Positions 27,388 to 37,500 of a stretch of DNA of 37,500 bases are shown here, piece after piece (positions within the stretch are counted from its first letter, which is position 1; each line of letters starts with the position of its first letter). This DNA is from Prorocentrum cordatum (taxonomy: Eukaryota > Sar > Dinophyceae > Prorocentrales > Prorocentraceae). The notes under the pieces are model-generated. The model was not told the DNA's origin, ran no database searches, and was given only the letters and a program-made list of their open reading frames with translations. The stretch spans positions 1-37,500 of the forward strand of contig CAUYUJ010022430.1 of NCBI GenBank assembly GCA_963575745.1. The letters run 5' to 3'. A program made the translations under genes and the position numbers.

Positions 27388-27725
27388 ACCCGGAAACGCC
27401 CCGGGCGCTGACCTGCCCTGATCGCTCCCCCTGGCGCCGCCGCCCTGGGTGCCGCGCCAACCGCCCCTCTTGTCCCTGGCAGGCCTCTTGGCGCTGTTCT
27501 TCGGGTGCGGCCTGTTTGTCGCCTTCTGCAGCGCCTGGCCCTGTCGCCTCCTCCCCCCCCCACTCCTGCGCACCTGATAATGGGGCTGTTAGTCCCTCCT
27601 GATCCCGCGCCAACTGCGGCATCGACTGGGGTTGCTGTAGTTGAACATGGGACCGTTATTCCCCCTGATCCCGCAGGGCCCGCCTGCTTCCGGCAACTGG
27701 CGTTGGCGCCTGGCTGTCGGCGCGT
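27388..27725 (+). other. Spacer with two copies of the GGGGCCGTTTGTCCCCCCTG-type element
   Basis: ATGGGGCTGTTAGTCCCTCC with TGATCCCGC (about 27584) and ATGGGACCGTTATTCCCCCT with GATCCCGCAGGG (about 27647) are diverged copies of the element found again at 32496-32640. No gene is seen. Confidence 0.6.
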
Positions 27726-27727
27726 GG

Positions 27728-27899
<172 letters not shown>

Positions 27900-27909
27900 G
27901 GGAGGTGCC

Positions 27910-30900
27910 GGCGCCGCCGCTGCGCGCCCAGCGCGACGGCGAGCAGCGCGACCGAGAGCAGCGCAACGAGCATGGCGAGTGCGACTTGCTCCAGCGGCAC
28001 CACTGCGCCCAGCGCGTCGGCGGAAGGCGCGGCCGAGAGCAGCACCGCGGGCATGACGAATGCGACCAGTGCCAGAGGCTCCACCGCGCCTAGCACGTCG
28101 GCGAGCAGCGCGGCCGAGAGCAGCGCCACGAGTATGGCGAGTGCGACCTGCGCCAGCGGCACCGCTGCCCTCGGCGCGTCAGCCAGCAGTGTGACCGAGA
28201 GCAGCTCTACGAGTATGGCGGGTGCGACCAGTGCCAGCGGCACCACCGCGTCCCGCGTGGCGGCGAGCAGTGCGACCGAGAGCTGCACCGCGAGTATGAC
28301 GGTGATGACAGGCACCAACCATTGCGGCCAGCGCGTCTGACAGCAGTGCGAGCGAAAGCAGCGCCGCGAATGTGACGAGTGGATCTGGCGCCAACGGCGC
28401 CAGTGCGCCCAACGCGTCTGCGAACAGTGCAACCGAGACCAGCATCACGAGGATTTCGGGAACGACCGGTACTAGCGGCACCCCCGCGCCCTGCGCGTCG
28501 GCGAGCAGTGCGACCGGGGGCGGCACCACGTGCAGCACAACTGCGTCCAGCACCTGCGGCACCGCAGCGCCAAGCACGTCGGCGAGCAGTGCGACCGAGA
28601 GCAGCGCCACGGGTAGGGCGGGTTCGGCTGGTATCAGCAGCACCGCTGCGCCCAGCACGTCGGGGGGTAGTGCGACCGAGAGCTGCGCCGCGAGTGGGGC
28701 GAGTGTGATCGGTGCCAGCGGCGCTGCTACGCCCAGCGCGTCGGCGAACGGCGCGACCGAGAGCAGCGCCGCGTATGGCGAGTGCGACCTGTACTAGCGG
28801 CTCCACTGCGCCCAGCGCGCCGGCGAGCAGCGCAACCGAAAGCAGCAAAACGAGTATGGCGAGGACTATCGCATCTGCATCTCCACTGCGCCCAGCACCA
28901 CAGAGTAATACGACCGAGAGCAGCGCCACGAGCATGCCAATTCGACTGGTACCAGCGGCGCCACTGCGACCAGCACGGCGGAGAGTAGTACGACTGAGAG
29001 CAGCGCCACGATTACGACGAGTACGACCGGTACCAGCGGCACCACTGCGCCCAGCGCGTCGGCGAGCAGTGCGACCGAAAGCAGCGCCGCGGCTACGACG
29101 AGCACGACCGCTACTGACAGCACCGCTACGCCCAGTACGTCGGAGAGTAATGCGACCGAGAGCTCAAACGAGTATGACAAGTACGACGGGTACTAGCGGC
29201 ACCACTGCGCCCAGCGCGCCGGCGAAGAGTGCGACCGAAGGCAGCGCCGCGAGCATGGCGAGCACGACGGGAACCAGCGGCACCATTGCGTCGAGCTTGT
29301 CGGCGAGCAGTGCGACCGAGAGCAGCGCCGCGAGTGCGACGAGTACGATTGCTTCCAGCGGCGCAATTACGCCCAGCACCACGGAGAGTAATACGACCGA
29401 GGGTAGCCCATGAGTATGACGAATTCGACGGATACCAGCGGCACCACTGCGCCCAGTGCGACGGCGAGCAGTACGACGGTGAAAAGCACCGCAAGGCTGG
29501 CGAGCGCGACTGGCACCAGCAGCACCATTGCGCCCAGCACATCGCAGAGTCCTGAGATCAGCACCGCGTGAATGACGAGTAAGACCGGCACCGGCGGCTC
29601 CTACGCCCAGCGCTTCGGCGAGCAATTCGACCAAGAGCAGCGTCGCCAGTGTGGCGAGCGCGGCCTCGACCGCCAGCGCCACTGCGCCCGGCATGTCAGC
29701 GGGCAGTGCGACCGAGAGCAGCGCTACGGGCGTGGCGCGCGCGACCGATGCCGTCAGCGCCGCTGCGCCTAGCATGTCGCGAGCAGTGCGACCGAGAGCG
29801 TTGCCGCAGATGTGAGGAGCGCGACTGGTGCCGGCAGCGCCCCGACGCCCAGCGCATCGGCGAGCGGTTCGATTGAAAACAGCGCCGCGAGGGTGGCGAG
29901 CGCGGCCGGTACCGACAGCACCGCCGCGCCCAGCGCGCCGGCGAACAGAGCGACCGAGAGCAGCACCACAAGGATGATGAGCACGACCGGCACCGGCAGC
30001 ACCGCTACGCCCAGCACGTCGGCGAGCAACGCGACCGAGAGCAGCGCCGCCAACGTGCGAGCCCGACCGCTACCAGCAGCGCCACCAATCCCAGCGCGTC
30101 GGCGAGCAGTGCGACCGAGAGCGGCACCGCGGATATGACGAGCGCGACCGATGCCAGCAGCGCCGCTACGCCTAGCAGGTCGGCGAGCAGTGCGACCGGG
30201 AGCAGCGCCGCGGGTGGGGCGAGCGCGACCGGTGCCAACAGCACCACTACCCAGCACCGCGGCGAGCAGTACGACCGAGGGCAGCTCACGAGTGTGGCAA
30301 GCGCAACTGGTACCAGCAGCACCACTACGCCCAGCACGTCGGAGAGTGCGACCGAACGCAGCACCACGATTATGACAATTATGACCGGTACCAGCGACAC
30401 CACTACGCTCATCACGTCGGGGAGCAGCACGACCGAGAGCAGCTCCACGAGTATGGCGAGCGCGAGCTCTGCCCGCAGCACCGCTACGCCCAGCACGTCG
30501 GCGAGCGGTGCCACCGAGAGCAGCACCACAGGTGCGACGAGCGCGATCGCTACCGGCAGCACCGCTACGCCCTGCGCGTCGGCGAGCAGTGCGACCGAGA
30601 GCAACGGCGCGGGTGCGGCGAGCACGACCGGTACCAGCAGCACCACTACGTCTAGCACGTCTGAGAGCAGTGCGACCGAGAGCAGCCCCGCGAGTGTGAC
30701 GAGCGCAGCCGGTATCAGCAGCGCCAGGCCCAGCACATCGGAGAATAGTACGACCGAGAGCAGCACCACGCGTGCGACGAGTACGACCGCCACCGTCAGC
30801 ACCAGTGCGCCTAGCACGTCGGCGAGCAGTGCGACCGAGAGCAAAACCACCAGTGTAAGAAGCACGGCTGGTACCAGTGGCATCACTACCCCCTGCGCGC

Positions 30901-32373
30901 CGACGAGCAGTACGACCGAGAGCAGCACTACGAGGGTGACGAGCATGACCGGTACCTGCAGCACCGCCGACACGTCGGCGAGCCACGCGACCGAGAGCAG
31001 CACCACCAATGTGACGAGCGTGGCCGGTATCCGCAGTGCCACTACGCCCAGCACGTCGGCGAGCGGTGCGCGAGAGCAGGGTCACTAGCGTGACGAGCAG
31101 GACCATTGCCAGCAGCGCTAGTAAGCCCAGCACGTCGGATAGCAGTACGATCGCGAGCAGCACCGCGAGTATGACAAGCACGACCGGTACCAGTGGCACC
31201 ACTACGCCCAGCGCGTCGGCGAGCAATGCGACCGTGAGTAGCACCGCGAGTGGGACGAGCACGACCCGCGCCAGCAACACCACTACGCCCAGCACGTCGG
31301 CGAGCAGTACAACCGAGAGCAGCGCCGCGTGTGTTACGAGCATGGCATGCGCCCGCGCCATCGCTATGACCAGCGCGTCGGCGAGCGCTACGACCGAAAG
31401 CACACCGCGAGCGTGACGAGCGCGACCCGTACATGCAGCGGCACTACGCCCAGCAAGTCGGCGAGCAGTGCGACAGAGCGCCGCGCCACGAGTGTGGCGA
31501 GCTCGACGGGTACCAGCAGCACCGTTACGCCCAGCACGTCAGAGCAGTACGTCCGAGAGCAGCGCCACGAGGGTGACCATCATGACCGGTACCAACAGCG
31601 CCACTACGCACGGCATGTCGGTGAACGGTGCGACCGAGAGCCGCGACGCGGGTCTGACGATCACGACTGGTACCATCAGCACTATTACGCCCAGCGCGTC
31701 GGCGAACATTGCGACCGAGAGCAGCGCCACGAGTGTGACGAGCACGACCGGGACCGGCAGCTCCTTTACGCCCAGCGCGTCGGCGAGCGGTACGACCGAG
31801 TGGAGCACCGCGAGTTCGACGAGCACAACCGGTGCCAGCAGCGCGACTATGCTCAGCACGTTGGCGAGCAGTACGACCGAGAGCAGCACCGCGAGTTCGA
31901 CGAGCACGAACCGTTCCAGCACCGCGTGTATGACGTGCACGACCGGTACCAGCAGCGCCCCTACGTCCAGCGCGACGGCGAGCAGTGCGACGGAGAGCAG
32001 CATCACGAGTGTGGCGAGCACGGCCCGTTCCAGCAGCATCGCGAGTATGACGAGCACGACCGGCACCAGCAGCCCCCCAACGTCCGGCACGTCGGCGAGC
32101 AGTGCGACCGAGAGCAGCACCGTGAGTGTGACGAGCACGACGGGTACCAGCAGCACTACCACTCCTAGCACCACGCCCAGTGCGTCGGCGAGCGGTGCGA
32201 CCGAAAGCAGCGCCAGGAGCGTGATTAGCACGACCAGTACCAGCAGCGCCACTGCTCCCAGCACGTGGGCGAGCAGTAAGACCGAGTGCAGCACCGCGAG
32301 TGTGACGAGCACGACCAGCACAAGCAGCACCACCGCGTCCAGCTCGTCGGCGAGCAGCACGAGCAGCTCGCGA
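27910..32373 (+). repeat. 81-bp minisatellite, about 55 units
   Basis: The period is exactly 81 bp, checked at 28101, 28182 and 28263. The consensus unit runs ACGAGCACGACCGGTACCAG, CAGCACCACTACGCCCAGCA, CGTCGGCGAGCAGTGCGACC, GAGAGCAGCACCGCGAGTGT, G. Since 81 is 27 codons and stops are rare, the frames stay open for long stretches. One plus frame is Ser/Thr-rich (ATESSTASVTSTTGTSSTTT), another His/Arg/Asp-rich and a third Arg/Pro-rich. One minus frame is hydrophobic (LLSVALLADVLGVVVLLVPV), open for 544 codons at 29769-31403. Indels that are not multiples of three shift the frames, so no single frame crosses the array. Whether any strand is translated cannot be decided here. Confidence 0.9.
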
Positions 32374-32650
32374 CCGCTAAAAACACCCTGGAAAAGATGC
32401 CATTATGATTCCTCATCTCTCCCCATCTCACTGGCAATTGCGACCGTTAGTCGCCCAGACCCTCCTCCTCCCCCTTTTGCTCTACCTGACCTGAATATGG
32501 GGTCGTTTGTCCCCCTTGATCCGCATCGCCTGGTTATGGGGCCGTTTGTCCCCCCTGATCCCGCAGGGTCTCCCTGCTCCACGCGGCCCACGCTCACCCG
32601 GTGATGGGGCCGTTTGTCCCCCCTGATCCTGCAGGGTCTCCCTGCTCCAC
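32374..32650 (+). repeat. Three copies of a GGGGCCGTTTGTCCCCCCTG element after the minisatellite
   Basis: ATGGGGTCGTTTGTCCCCCT (about 32498), ATGGGGCCGTTTGTCCCCCC (about 32536) and the same again (about 32604), each followed by TGATCC and, in the last two, (C/T)GCAGGGTCTCCCTGCTCCAC. All are in the same orientation as the diverged copies at 27584 and 27647. Confidence 0.8.
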
Positions 32651-33425
32651 TCGGCCACGCGCTGCTGCTGGTGCGGGGCTGCCCTGGCGACCGCTGGCTC
32701 CCGGGCCGGCCTCTCTCCTTCCTTGCCCGCCCCCCCCCCCCCCCGCTCGCTACCCCCCCCGCGTGTCGGCAGCGCCCGGCACTGCGCGGCTCCGGCCCGG
32801 TGCCTGGCGCTTGCACCTTGCTGCCTCGGCGGCCCCGCGGGTCTTGGCGCTGCGCGGCTTAGGCCCGGCCCTTGACACTGCGGGACGGCAGCGCAACGTG
32901 TCTAGCTCCTGCCCTTCCCCGCGCGCTTGCCACTGCGGGGCAGGCCTCCTCCCTGCAGCGCACCGGCATCCGGTCGGTTATGGGCGGCAAGTTACCGGCT
33001 TCGCCTGGCCGCCGCGCCTCAGACTGCGGCTGCTTTCCCATGTTCGTGGATTGGACTACCGCGACCTGGACCTCTTCGGCATCATATATGGTGGCACGAC
33101 GTTGCGCTCCAACCCAGTGGTGCTACTCTTCCTCTCGGACGTCGTCCTGGTGGCGTGGCGCGTCCTCCCCCGCAGTTGATGAGGCTGGTGGTTTCGAAGC
33201 GCCGCTGACGGCACCACCGCCGACTTTTCACCTCCCGGGACTTCGCCGCCGGGCTCCCGTCCAAGGTGTGCATGTTCCTGCAGTTCTACTTCGGCACCGC
33301 CTTGTCCCCGGGCTTCGCCCTCTCTCGGCCTTGACGTGAGGCCCCGCCTTCTTGTGCCCTCCCTCCCTCATTCATGCTGTGCGCGGCCCGCTTAGCATCT
33401 ATCAAAAGAGGTTCGTTCTCGCCCC
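32651..33425 (+). other. GC-rich stretch with weak coding-like fragments
   Basis: Long C-runs at 32730-32760. One frame at about 33040-33179 reads LDYRDLDLFGIIYGGTTLRS then PVVLLFLSDVVLVAWRVL. Another at about 33222-33330 reads SRDFAAGLPSKVCMFLQFYF then GTALSPGFAL. Both look like pieces of one protein separated by a frame change, but no family is recognised. They may be a decayed gene. Confidence 0.3.
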
Positions 33426-33429
33426 GCGC

Positions 33430-34250
33430 ATCAAAAAAGTGTTTTCGAAGGTCTTGACTTTTCGAGTTTCCGTCGTTCTACGACGTCCCAAAAGGCCCCC
33501 AATGCCCAAGAGGCCACCAAGACTGCGCCAAGACGGGCCAAGGCCTTTATGACTGCCCCAACACTGGCCCGACATTGTGCAAGAGGGCCCCGAACCGGCC
33601 CCGAGAGGGGCCCATGAGCAGGAAGGAACTCGAAAGGACACTTCGAGCTTTCCGTTCCAAGATGCCCCCAAACGGCCCAAGAGGGCTCGCCGAGCGCTCC
33701 CCAGAGGGCCCAAAGAGGCAAATACCATTGATTTGCCTCAGGTTTTTCAATCCCTTTCGTGCTCTCGACTTTTCGAGCTTCTGACGCCCTGCGACGTTCC
33801 AAGTGGCTCCGCCCAAGACCGTTGAGACGGGCCACGAGGCCCCCAAGAATGCCCAAAAACGGCCCAAGGGGGCCGGCACCAGGCGGCCCGAGAGGCGCCC
33901 TAGACGCCCCAAAACGGTTCCAAGAGGGGCCCGAGCGCAGGAACCCGGAGCGAAAATTCGAGCTTTTCTTTTTTCAGATGCCCCCAGGCGGCTCGAGAGG
34001 ACTCGATGAGCGCTCCCCAGATTGACGCAAGAGGCACAAACCAATGGTTTTCCTGCGGTGTTTATGCGTTTTCGAAGGTCTCGACTTTTCGAGCTTCCGT
34101 CGCTCCGCGACGTCTCCAGAGGCCCCCCAAACCGCCTCGAGACGCCCCAAGAGGGCCCCAAGAGGGCCCCAAGACGGGCCAAGAGGACCCCCGGCCCTGG
34201 AAGCGCCCAAGACGGCTCCAAGAGAGCTCCGAGACGGCCCCACACAAATT
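33430..34250 (+). repeat. CCAAGAGG composite repeat, third locus
   Basis: Units start at TTGACTTTTCGAGTTTCCGT (about 33453), TCGACTTTTCGAGCTTCTGA (about 33766) and TCGACTTTTCGAGCTTCCGT (about 34080), about 314 bp apart, with the same internal landmarks as the left-arm block. At about 34020-34080 the unit matches the sequence that precedes the spliced leaders in both arms. Here it continues into a further unit instead. Confidence 0.8.
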
Positions 34251-34630
34251 TGACGCAGACCGTTTCCTCGTTGTTGGTGCTTTGGGGCCGCTTTGGGAGC
34301 TCCCTGGGCGCCTTGGGAGCTGCGGGAACCTGCGGGAGTGCCGGGAGAGCCCCCCGGAGGCCTCCGGAGGCCCTTGAGGCTCCACATGTCTCCAGAGTCT
34401 GGAGGCCCCGAGAGGCCCAGGACAAGCAAAACACGCCCCAAAACGTGCAATCGTCACCACATCCAAAGACGACGAGCACCATCACCACCACGACCACCAC
34501 GGCGACCACGACGACTATCGCGACTGCGGCGGCGGCTGCGGCTGCGGCGCACGCGGGGGCGGTGGCGGCGGCGACGGCCTGGCGGCCCGGAACCTCTTGG
34601 GGCACTCCTCGGCCATCGTAGCAGTCAGGT
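34251..34630 (+). repeat. CAC/ACG and GCG trinucleotide-rich stretch
   Basis: GGGAGC/GGAGGCC words (34300-34400), then CACCAC/ACGAC (34470-34520) and GGCGGC/GCGGCG (34525-34580). It encodes only Thr- and Ala-runs or similar and shows no gene. Confidence 0.6.
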
Positions 34631-34631
34631 C

Positions 34632-34637
34632 ACTTAC
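34632..34637 (-). promoter_or_regulatory. Candidate 5' splice donor
   Basis: Minus strand GTAAGT after CAAACTGC, at the end of the 34638-35045 frame. Confidence 0.3.
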
Positions 34638-35045
34638 GCAGTTTGGGAAACATTCGGAGCCCTCCGATGCGTCGCGCGTCGATCTCGCACGGCTCCGTGG
34701 CCGCCCACCGAGCTCTGAACTGTCCTTCGGGGTGCGCAGCACCTCCACGCGCTGACGACAACCCTTGCCTTGGGAACCCCTCCCAGGGTGTTCTGGGGTT
34801 CGTGGATTGGCGCGAGTTGTGCTAACAACGACTGCGCGGTCGGCTGGAACGTAAACGCGCGCGTAGCGCGAGCGCGTGGTTCCAGTATATGAGGCGTGCC
34901 ACCTTCGAGGATCAAAGGAGTGGTTATCTCTTCCTCGTCGGAAGGCGGCGGAAGCTGGCGGAAGGCGGCGGAAGTAACATGTGTACCTCCAAGGGATGAA
35001 CACTTTTTGGGGTTCAGTGTTTCCGAAATCGTCCTTCATATACAT
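34638..35045 (-). CDS. Weak candidate exon of unknown function
   Basis: On the minus strand the ATG at 35045 opens MYMKDDFGNTEPQKVFIPWR and continues 136 codons to ECFPNC at 34638, followed at once by GTAAGTG, a canonical 5' donor in phase 0. The mid-part is Arg/Ser-rich and contains short CCGCCTTCCG repeats, so part may be low-complexity. No domain was recognised. Support is the open frame ending at a donor only. Confidence 0.3.
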
Positions 35046-35066
35046 AGATATAGATATCTATCCCAG

Positions 35067-35382
35067 GGGACGCGGCCTGGTGCCCTGGAGCAGGTTCCCC
35101 ACGGGCGTGCGGCGGCTGCCCTTCGAGCCCGACCCGTCCAACAAGCGGGTGGATGCTGCGCTTCCGGCGGCCACGCCGAGCGAGAGCCCACAGAGGCAGA
35201 GCTCATCAGGGCATTTTTCGAAGAGCGAGGCCGTGATACAGTTAGAGGCCCCACAGGTAGAGGCTCTGCCACAATCGCCGCGTGGGGCCCTCGGCGGTGC
35301 TCGTCTGCCCCTCTTTCCGGGCAGTTGCCCACAGACGAAGCGCAGGCCCACATACAAAACGCATGCTAGTTTAGTAGGCTAG
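35067..35382 (+). CDS. Weak candidate exon of unknown function
   Basis: AGATATCTATCCCAG ends at 35066, as an acceptor would. The frame then reads RGRGLVPWSRFPTGVRRLPF, DPSNKRVDAALPAATPSESP and SKSEAVIQLEAPQVEALPQS, stopping at 35380-35382. The composition is ordinary rather than repeat-like, but no family is recognised. It starts 21 bp from the ATG of the minus-strand candidate, so the two would be divergent. Confidence 0.3.
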
Positions 35383-36060
35383 CCTATGCGATGCTGGGCC
35401 TGCTCGAGCCGTCCTTCGAGCGGTCGCGCTTTCGTGGGGGTGTGATGTATTTTTGTGCGTTTGGCACAAAAACAACAGACATCATTGCCAATTTCCTCAA
35501 GGGAAGTGACAGCAGTGTTGTTCAAATCAAATGGGCCGTGCCAAATCTATGATAGAGAAGGAAAAAGTTGTCCCGAATTGTGTGTTGTATTACTTTTGTC
35601 AGGAACTGTGTGGGGGGTCATTTGTCCTGGTTGGCTGGCGGTTGCCTGGGGCGGGGGGGGTCTCCCCGAAGGGGAAGAAGGGGGTCGGAACAAGAAACGC
35701 CCGAATCCGCCTACGCCCTAAAGGGCTGGTGGGATTAGGGGGGGGCTCCCCAGGTGGTGTTAGGGATCGAACACATTTGGACTCTCACATCTTCTCCTCC
35801 CAGGAGCGGCTTTCCTTTGGCCCCGCCTCCACCCTGGCGTCCCCCCGATCGGGGGGGCAGAGCGGGCGCGGGAGCCCTCAGTTGGCGTGGCAGCAGGCGG
35901 GGCGCTGTGGCGCTGGGCCTGCCGCAGGCAGGCCCAGACCCCATCGCGCCGCGAGGAACTTTCTCTCGCCCGCGGGCGTGCTTCCTGCAGTCTTCGCCCT
36001 CTTGGATGCCCTGCTGGGCCCCGAGCCGTCAACAAAACGGTTCGGGATGACAGACTTGGG
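35383..36060. other. No supported gene
   Basis: A 192-codon frame (35531-36109) begins MGRAKSMIEKEKVVPNCVLY but turns into G-run and Pro/Gly-rich text and ends inside the hairpin at 36067-36125. No domain is seen on either strand. Confidence 0.35.
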
Positions 36061-36066
36061 GGGGGG

Positions 36067-36125
36067 CATGCGAACCCTACCCCTCCCCCTCAGAAATCGT
36101 GGGGGGTAGGGGTAGGGTTCGCATG
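36067..36125. repeat. Inverted repeat with 18-bp perfect stem
   Basis: CATGCGAACCCTACCCCT at 36067-36084 and its exact reverse complement AGGGGTAGGGTTCGCATG at 36108-36125. The bases between add further imperfect C/G pairing around TCAGAAATCGT. Confidence 0.85.
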
Positions 36126-36514
36126 TGGCCCCCTACAACTGGTTCGTGGGAGGGGTCGGGGCCTCTGGCGGCCCATCAGGAGGGGGAGCTGACGCGACGT
36201 CGGAGGTCTGAGTGGTAAGCGTGTCGCAGGGGCAGCCCCCTCCAGTGGAGCGGAGCGGGGGAGCGCTGGAGCAGGTGGCGGCTTGAACGGTCGCCCCGCC
36301 GCCGCAGCGTCTTGCACGCAAGGGAGGAGGATGGAGTATCTGCCTGAGGGAGCGGAGGAAGACGGGAGGGAAGTGGGGAAGCACACTGGATGGAGGATCT
36401 GACATCAGAGGGGAGTGGGGAGGGGCAAGTCAGGTGCGATTGCATCACATCACATCCGACATGCCACCACTCCGGCCCATCTCATCATTGCGTTTATTCC
36501 TGTTCTTTGGCCCG
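36126..36514. other. No supported gene
   Basis: GC-rich then mixed sequence. Short open frames on both strands have no recognised motifs. Confidence 0.35.
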
Positions 36515-36664
36515 CCGAGGAGGAGGCGGAGGAGGAGGAGGAGGCGGAGGAGGAGCAGGAGGCTGAAGACGATGGATGCCATAAGCGACAACTAGGAGGA
36601 TTATCGGACGAGGAGCAGGATGAGGATATGGTGGAGGAGGAGAGTAGGAGGGAGGAGGGAGGAC
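36515..36664 (+). repeat. (GAG)n imperfect tract
   Basis: GAGGAGGCGGAGGAG-type repeats read as Glu-rich peptide in one frame. Continuous with the GAT tract that follows. Confidence 0.85.
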
Positions 36665-37500
36665 GATGACAATGACGATTGACGATGATGCTGCTGCTGA
36701 TGATGATGCTGATGATGATGATGATGATGATGTCGATGACGATGACGACGATGATGCTGCTGCTGATGATGATGACGATGCTGCTAATGATGATCATCAA
36801 CATGATGATGCTGTCGATTCTGATGATGGTGATTCTGATGATGACGATGATGATCATAATGCTGCTGCTGATGATGATGCTGCTGATGAGTTGTTGATGA
36901 TGATTCTGATGATGATGATGATGATGATGATGATGGTGCTGCTGCTGATGCTGATGATGATCATGATCAGGTTCATGTCCTGATTGTGGTGATGCTGATG
37001 ATGATGCTGCTGCTGACGATAATGCTTATGGTGATGGCGGTAGTGGTGATGCTGCTGCTGATGATACTTTTGATATCGATGATGAGGATGCTGATGATGT
37101 TGCTGAGGATGACGATGGTGATGATGCTGATGACGCTGATGATGATGATGATGCTGATGATGATCATGATGATGGTGGTTGTGGTGGTTGTGGTGATGAT
37201 GATTCTGGTGATGGTGGTGGTGATGCTGCTGCTGATGATGCTTACGACGATGATGGTGATGATGATGCTGCTGATACTGATGATGCTGATTATTTGGATG
37301 AAAATGAGGATGATGATGAGGATGAGGAGGGTGATGATGATGATCATGATGATGATGGTCCAGGTGACGATCATGACGATCATGATGATTCTGATGATGA
37401 TAGTGATGCTGATGATGCTGATGATGGTGAGGATGATGAGCATGGTTGTGGTGATGATGCTGCTGCAGATGATGATGCGGCTCTGGATGATCACGATGAT
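36665..37500 (+). repeat. (GAT/GCT/GAC)n trinucleotide satellite to the window end
   Basis: More than 830 bp of imperfect GATGATGCT repeats continue past the window. Asp-, Met- and Ile-rich readings on both strands are artefacts. GATCATGATC words recur. Confidence 0.9.

Noticed and set aside
36067-36125. Telomere-like repeat
   Set aside because: The AGGGGTAGGG text is a single inverted repeat, not tandem TTTAGGG.
36666-37500. Poly-Asp and Ile/Ser-rich frames at the right end
   Set aside because: Imperfect GAT satellite read in different frames.

Overview
The window looks like nuclear DNA of a dinoflagellate. The strongest evidence is remnants of the dinoflagellate spliced leader (consensus CCGTAGCCATTTTGGCTCA plus AG). 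One near-complete leader followed by a 5'-truncated relict leader lies at 5249-5285. A leader followed by two relicts lies at 21079-21130, and a mirrored decayed copy lies at 23723-23774. The high GC content, mostly decayed coding sequence, a LINE of the dinoflagellate type and very abundant micro- and minisatellites fit the same picture. The genus cannot be fixed from sequence alone; a large-genome free-living form such as Prorocentrum or Polarella would fit. No bacterial operon, rRNA, tRNA or CRISPR array was seen.

Layout. 1-2789: a gene of unknown function with CxxC pairs, split into two overlapping frames. 2790-4044: short GATCAGCTG repeats and no clear gene. 4045-4521: C-terminal fragment of a LINE-type reverse-transcriptase protein. 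5112-11565: a decayed LINE of about 6.3 kb that starts with spliced leader plus relict. It carries a zinc finger, coiled coil, AP-type endonuclease, reverse transcriptase, RNase H and a terminal zinc finger, broken by frameshifts and by (AG)n, (TA)n and (TTG)n expansions. 11680-13510: low-complexity DNA. 13522-14259 (minus): the C-terminal exon of a PIF1-like helicase. Its upstream intron is filled by seven 160-bp tandem repeats (14250-15385). 15390-17700: microsatellites, 77-bp repeats and a 12-bp ATCGAT satellite.

17.8-26.0 kb is a large imperfect inverted duplication. The left arm runs to about 22310, the spacer is about 250 bp, and the right arm is 22561-25995. Each arm holds, from outside in: a 77-bp repeat array, a TATGG microsatellite, a unique block, a CCAAGAGG-rich composite repeat, spliced-leader remnants, and a gene for an alanine-rich then acidic protein. 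The spacer is the next part of that gene. A third, direct partial copy of the gene begins exactly at the outer edge of the right arm (25996) and runs into an exon-like open frame ending at 27387.

27.7-32.4 kb is a (TG)n tract followed by about 55 copies of an 81-bp (27-codon) minisatellite. The minisatellite is open in all frames for long stretches and is bracketed by copies of a GGGGCCGTTTGTCCCCCCTG element. 33.4-34.3 kb is another copy of the CCAAGAGG composite repeat. 34.5-35.4 kb holds two weak exon candidates. 35.4-37.5 kb has an 18-bp-stem hairpin and ends in (GAG)n and (GAT)n DNA.

Very little here is a convincingly intact gene. The helicase exon and the 1-2789 gene are the best candidates for function. 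The region is best read as a record of retroposition, inverted duplication and tandem-repeat growth.
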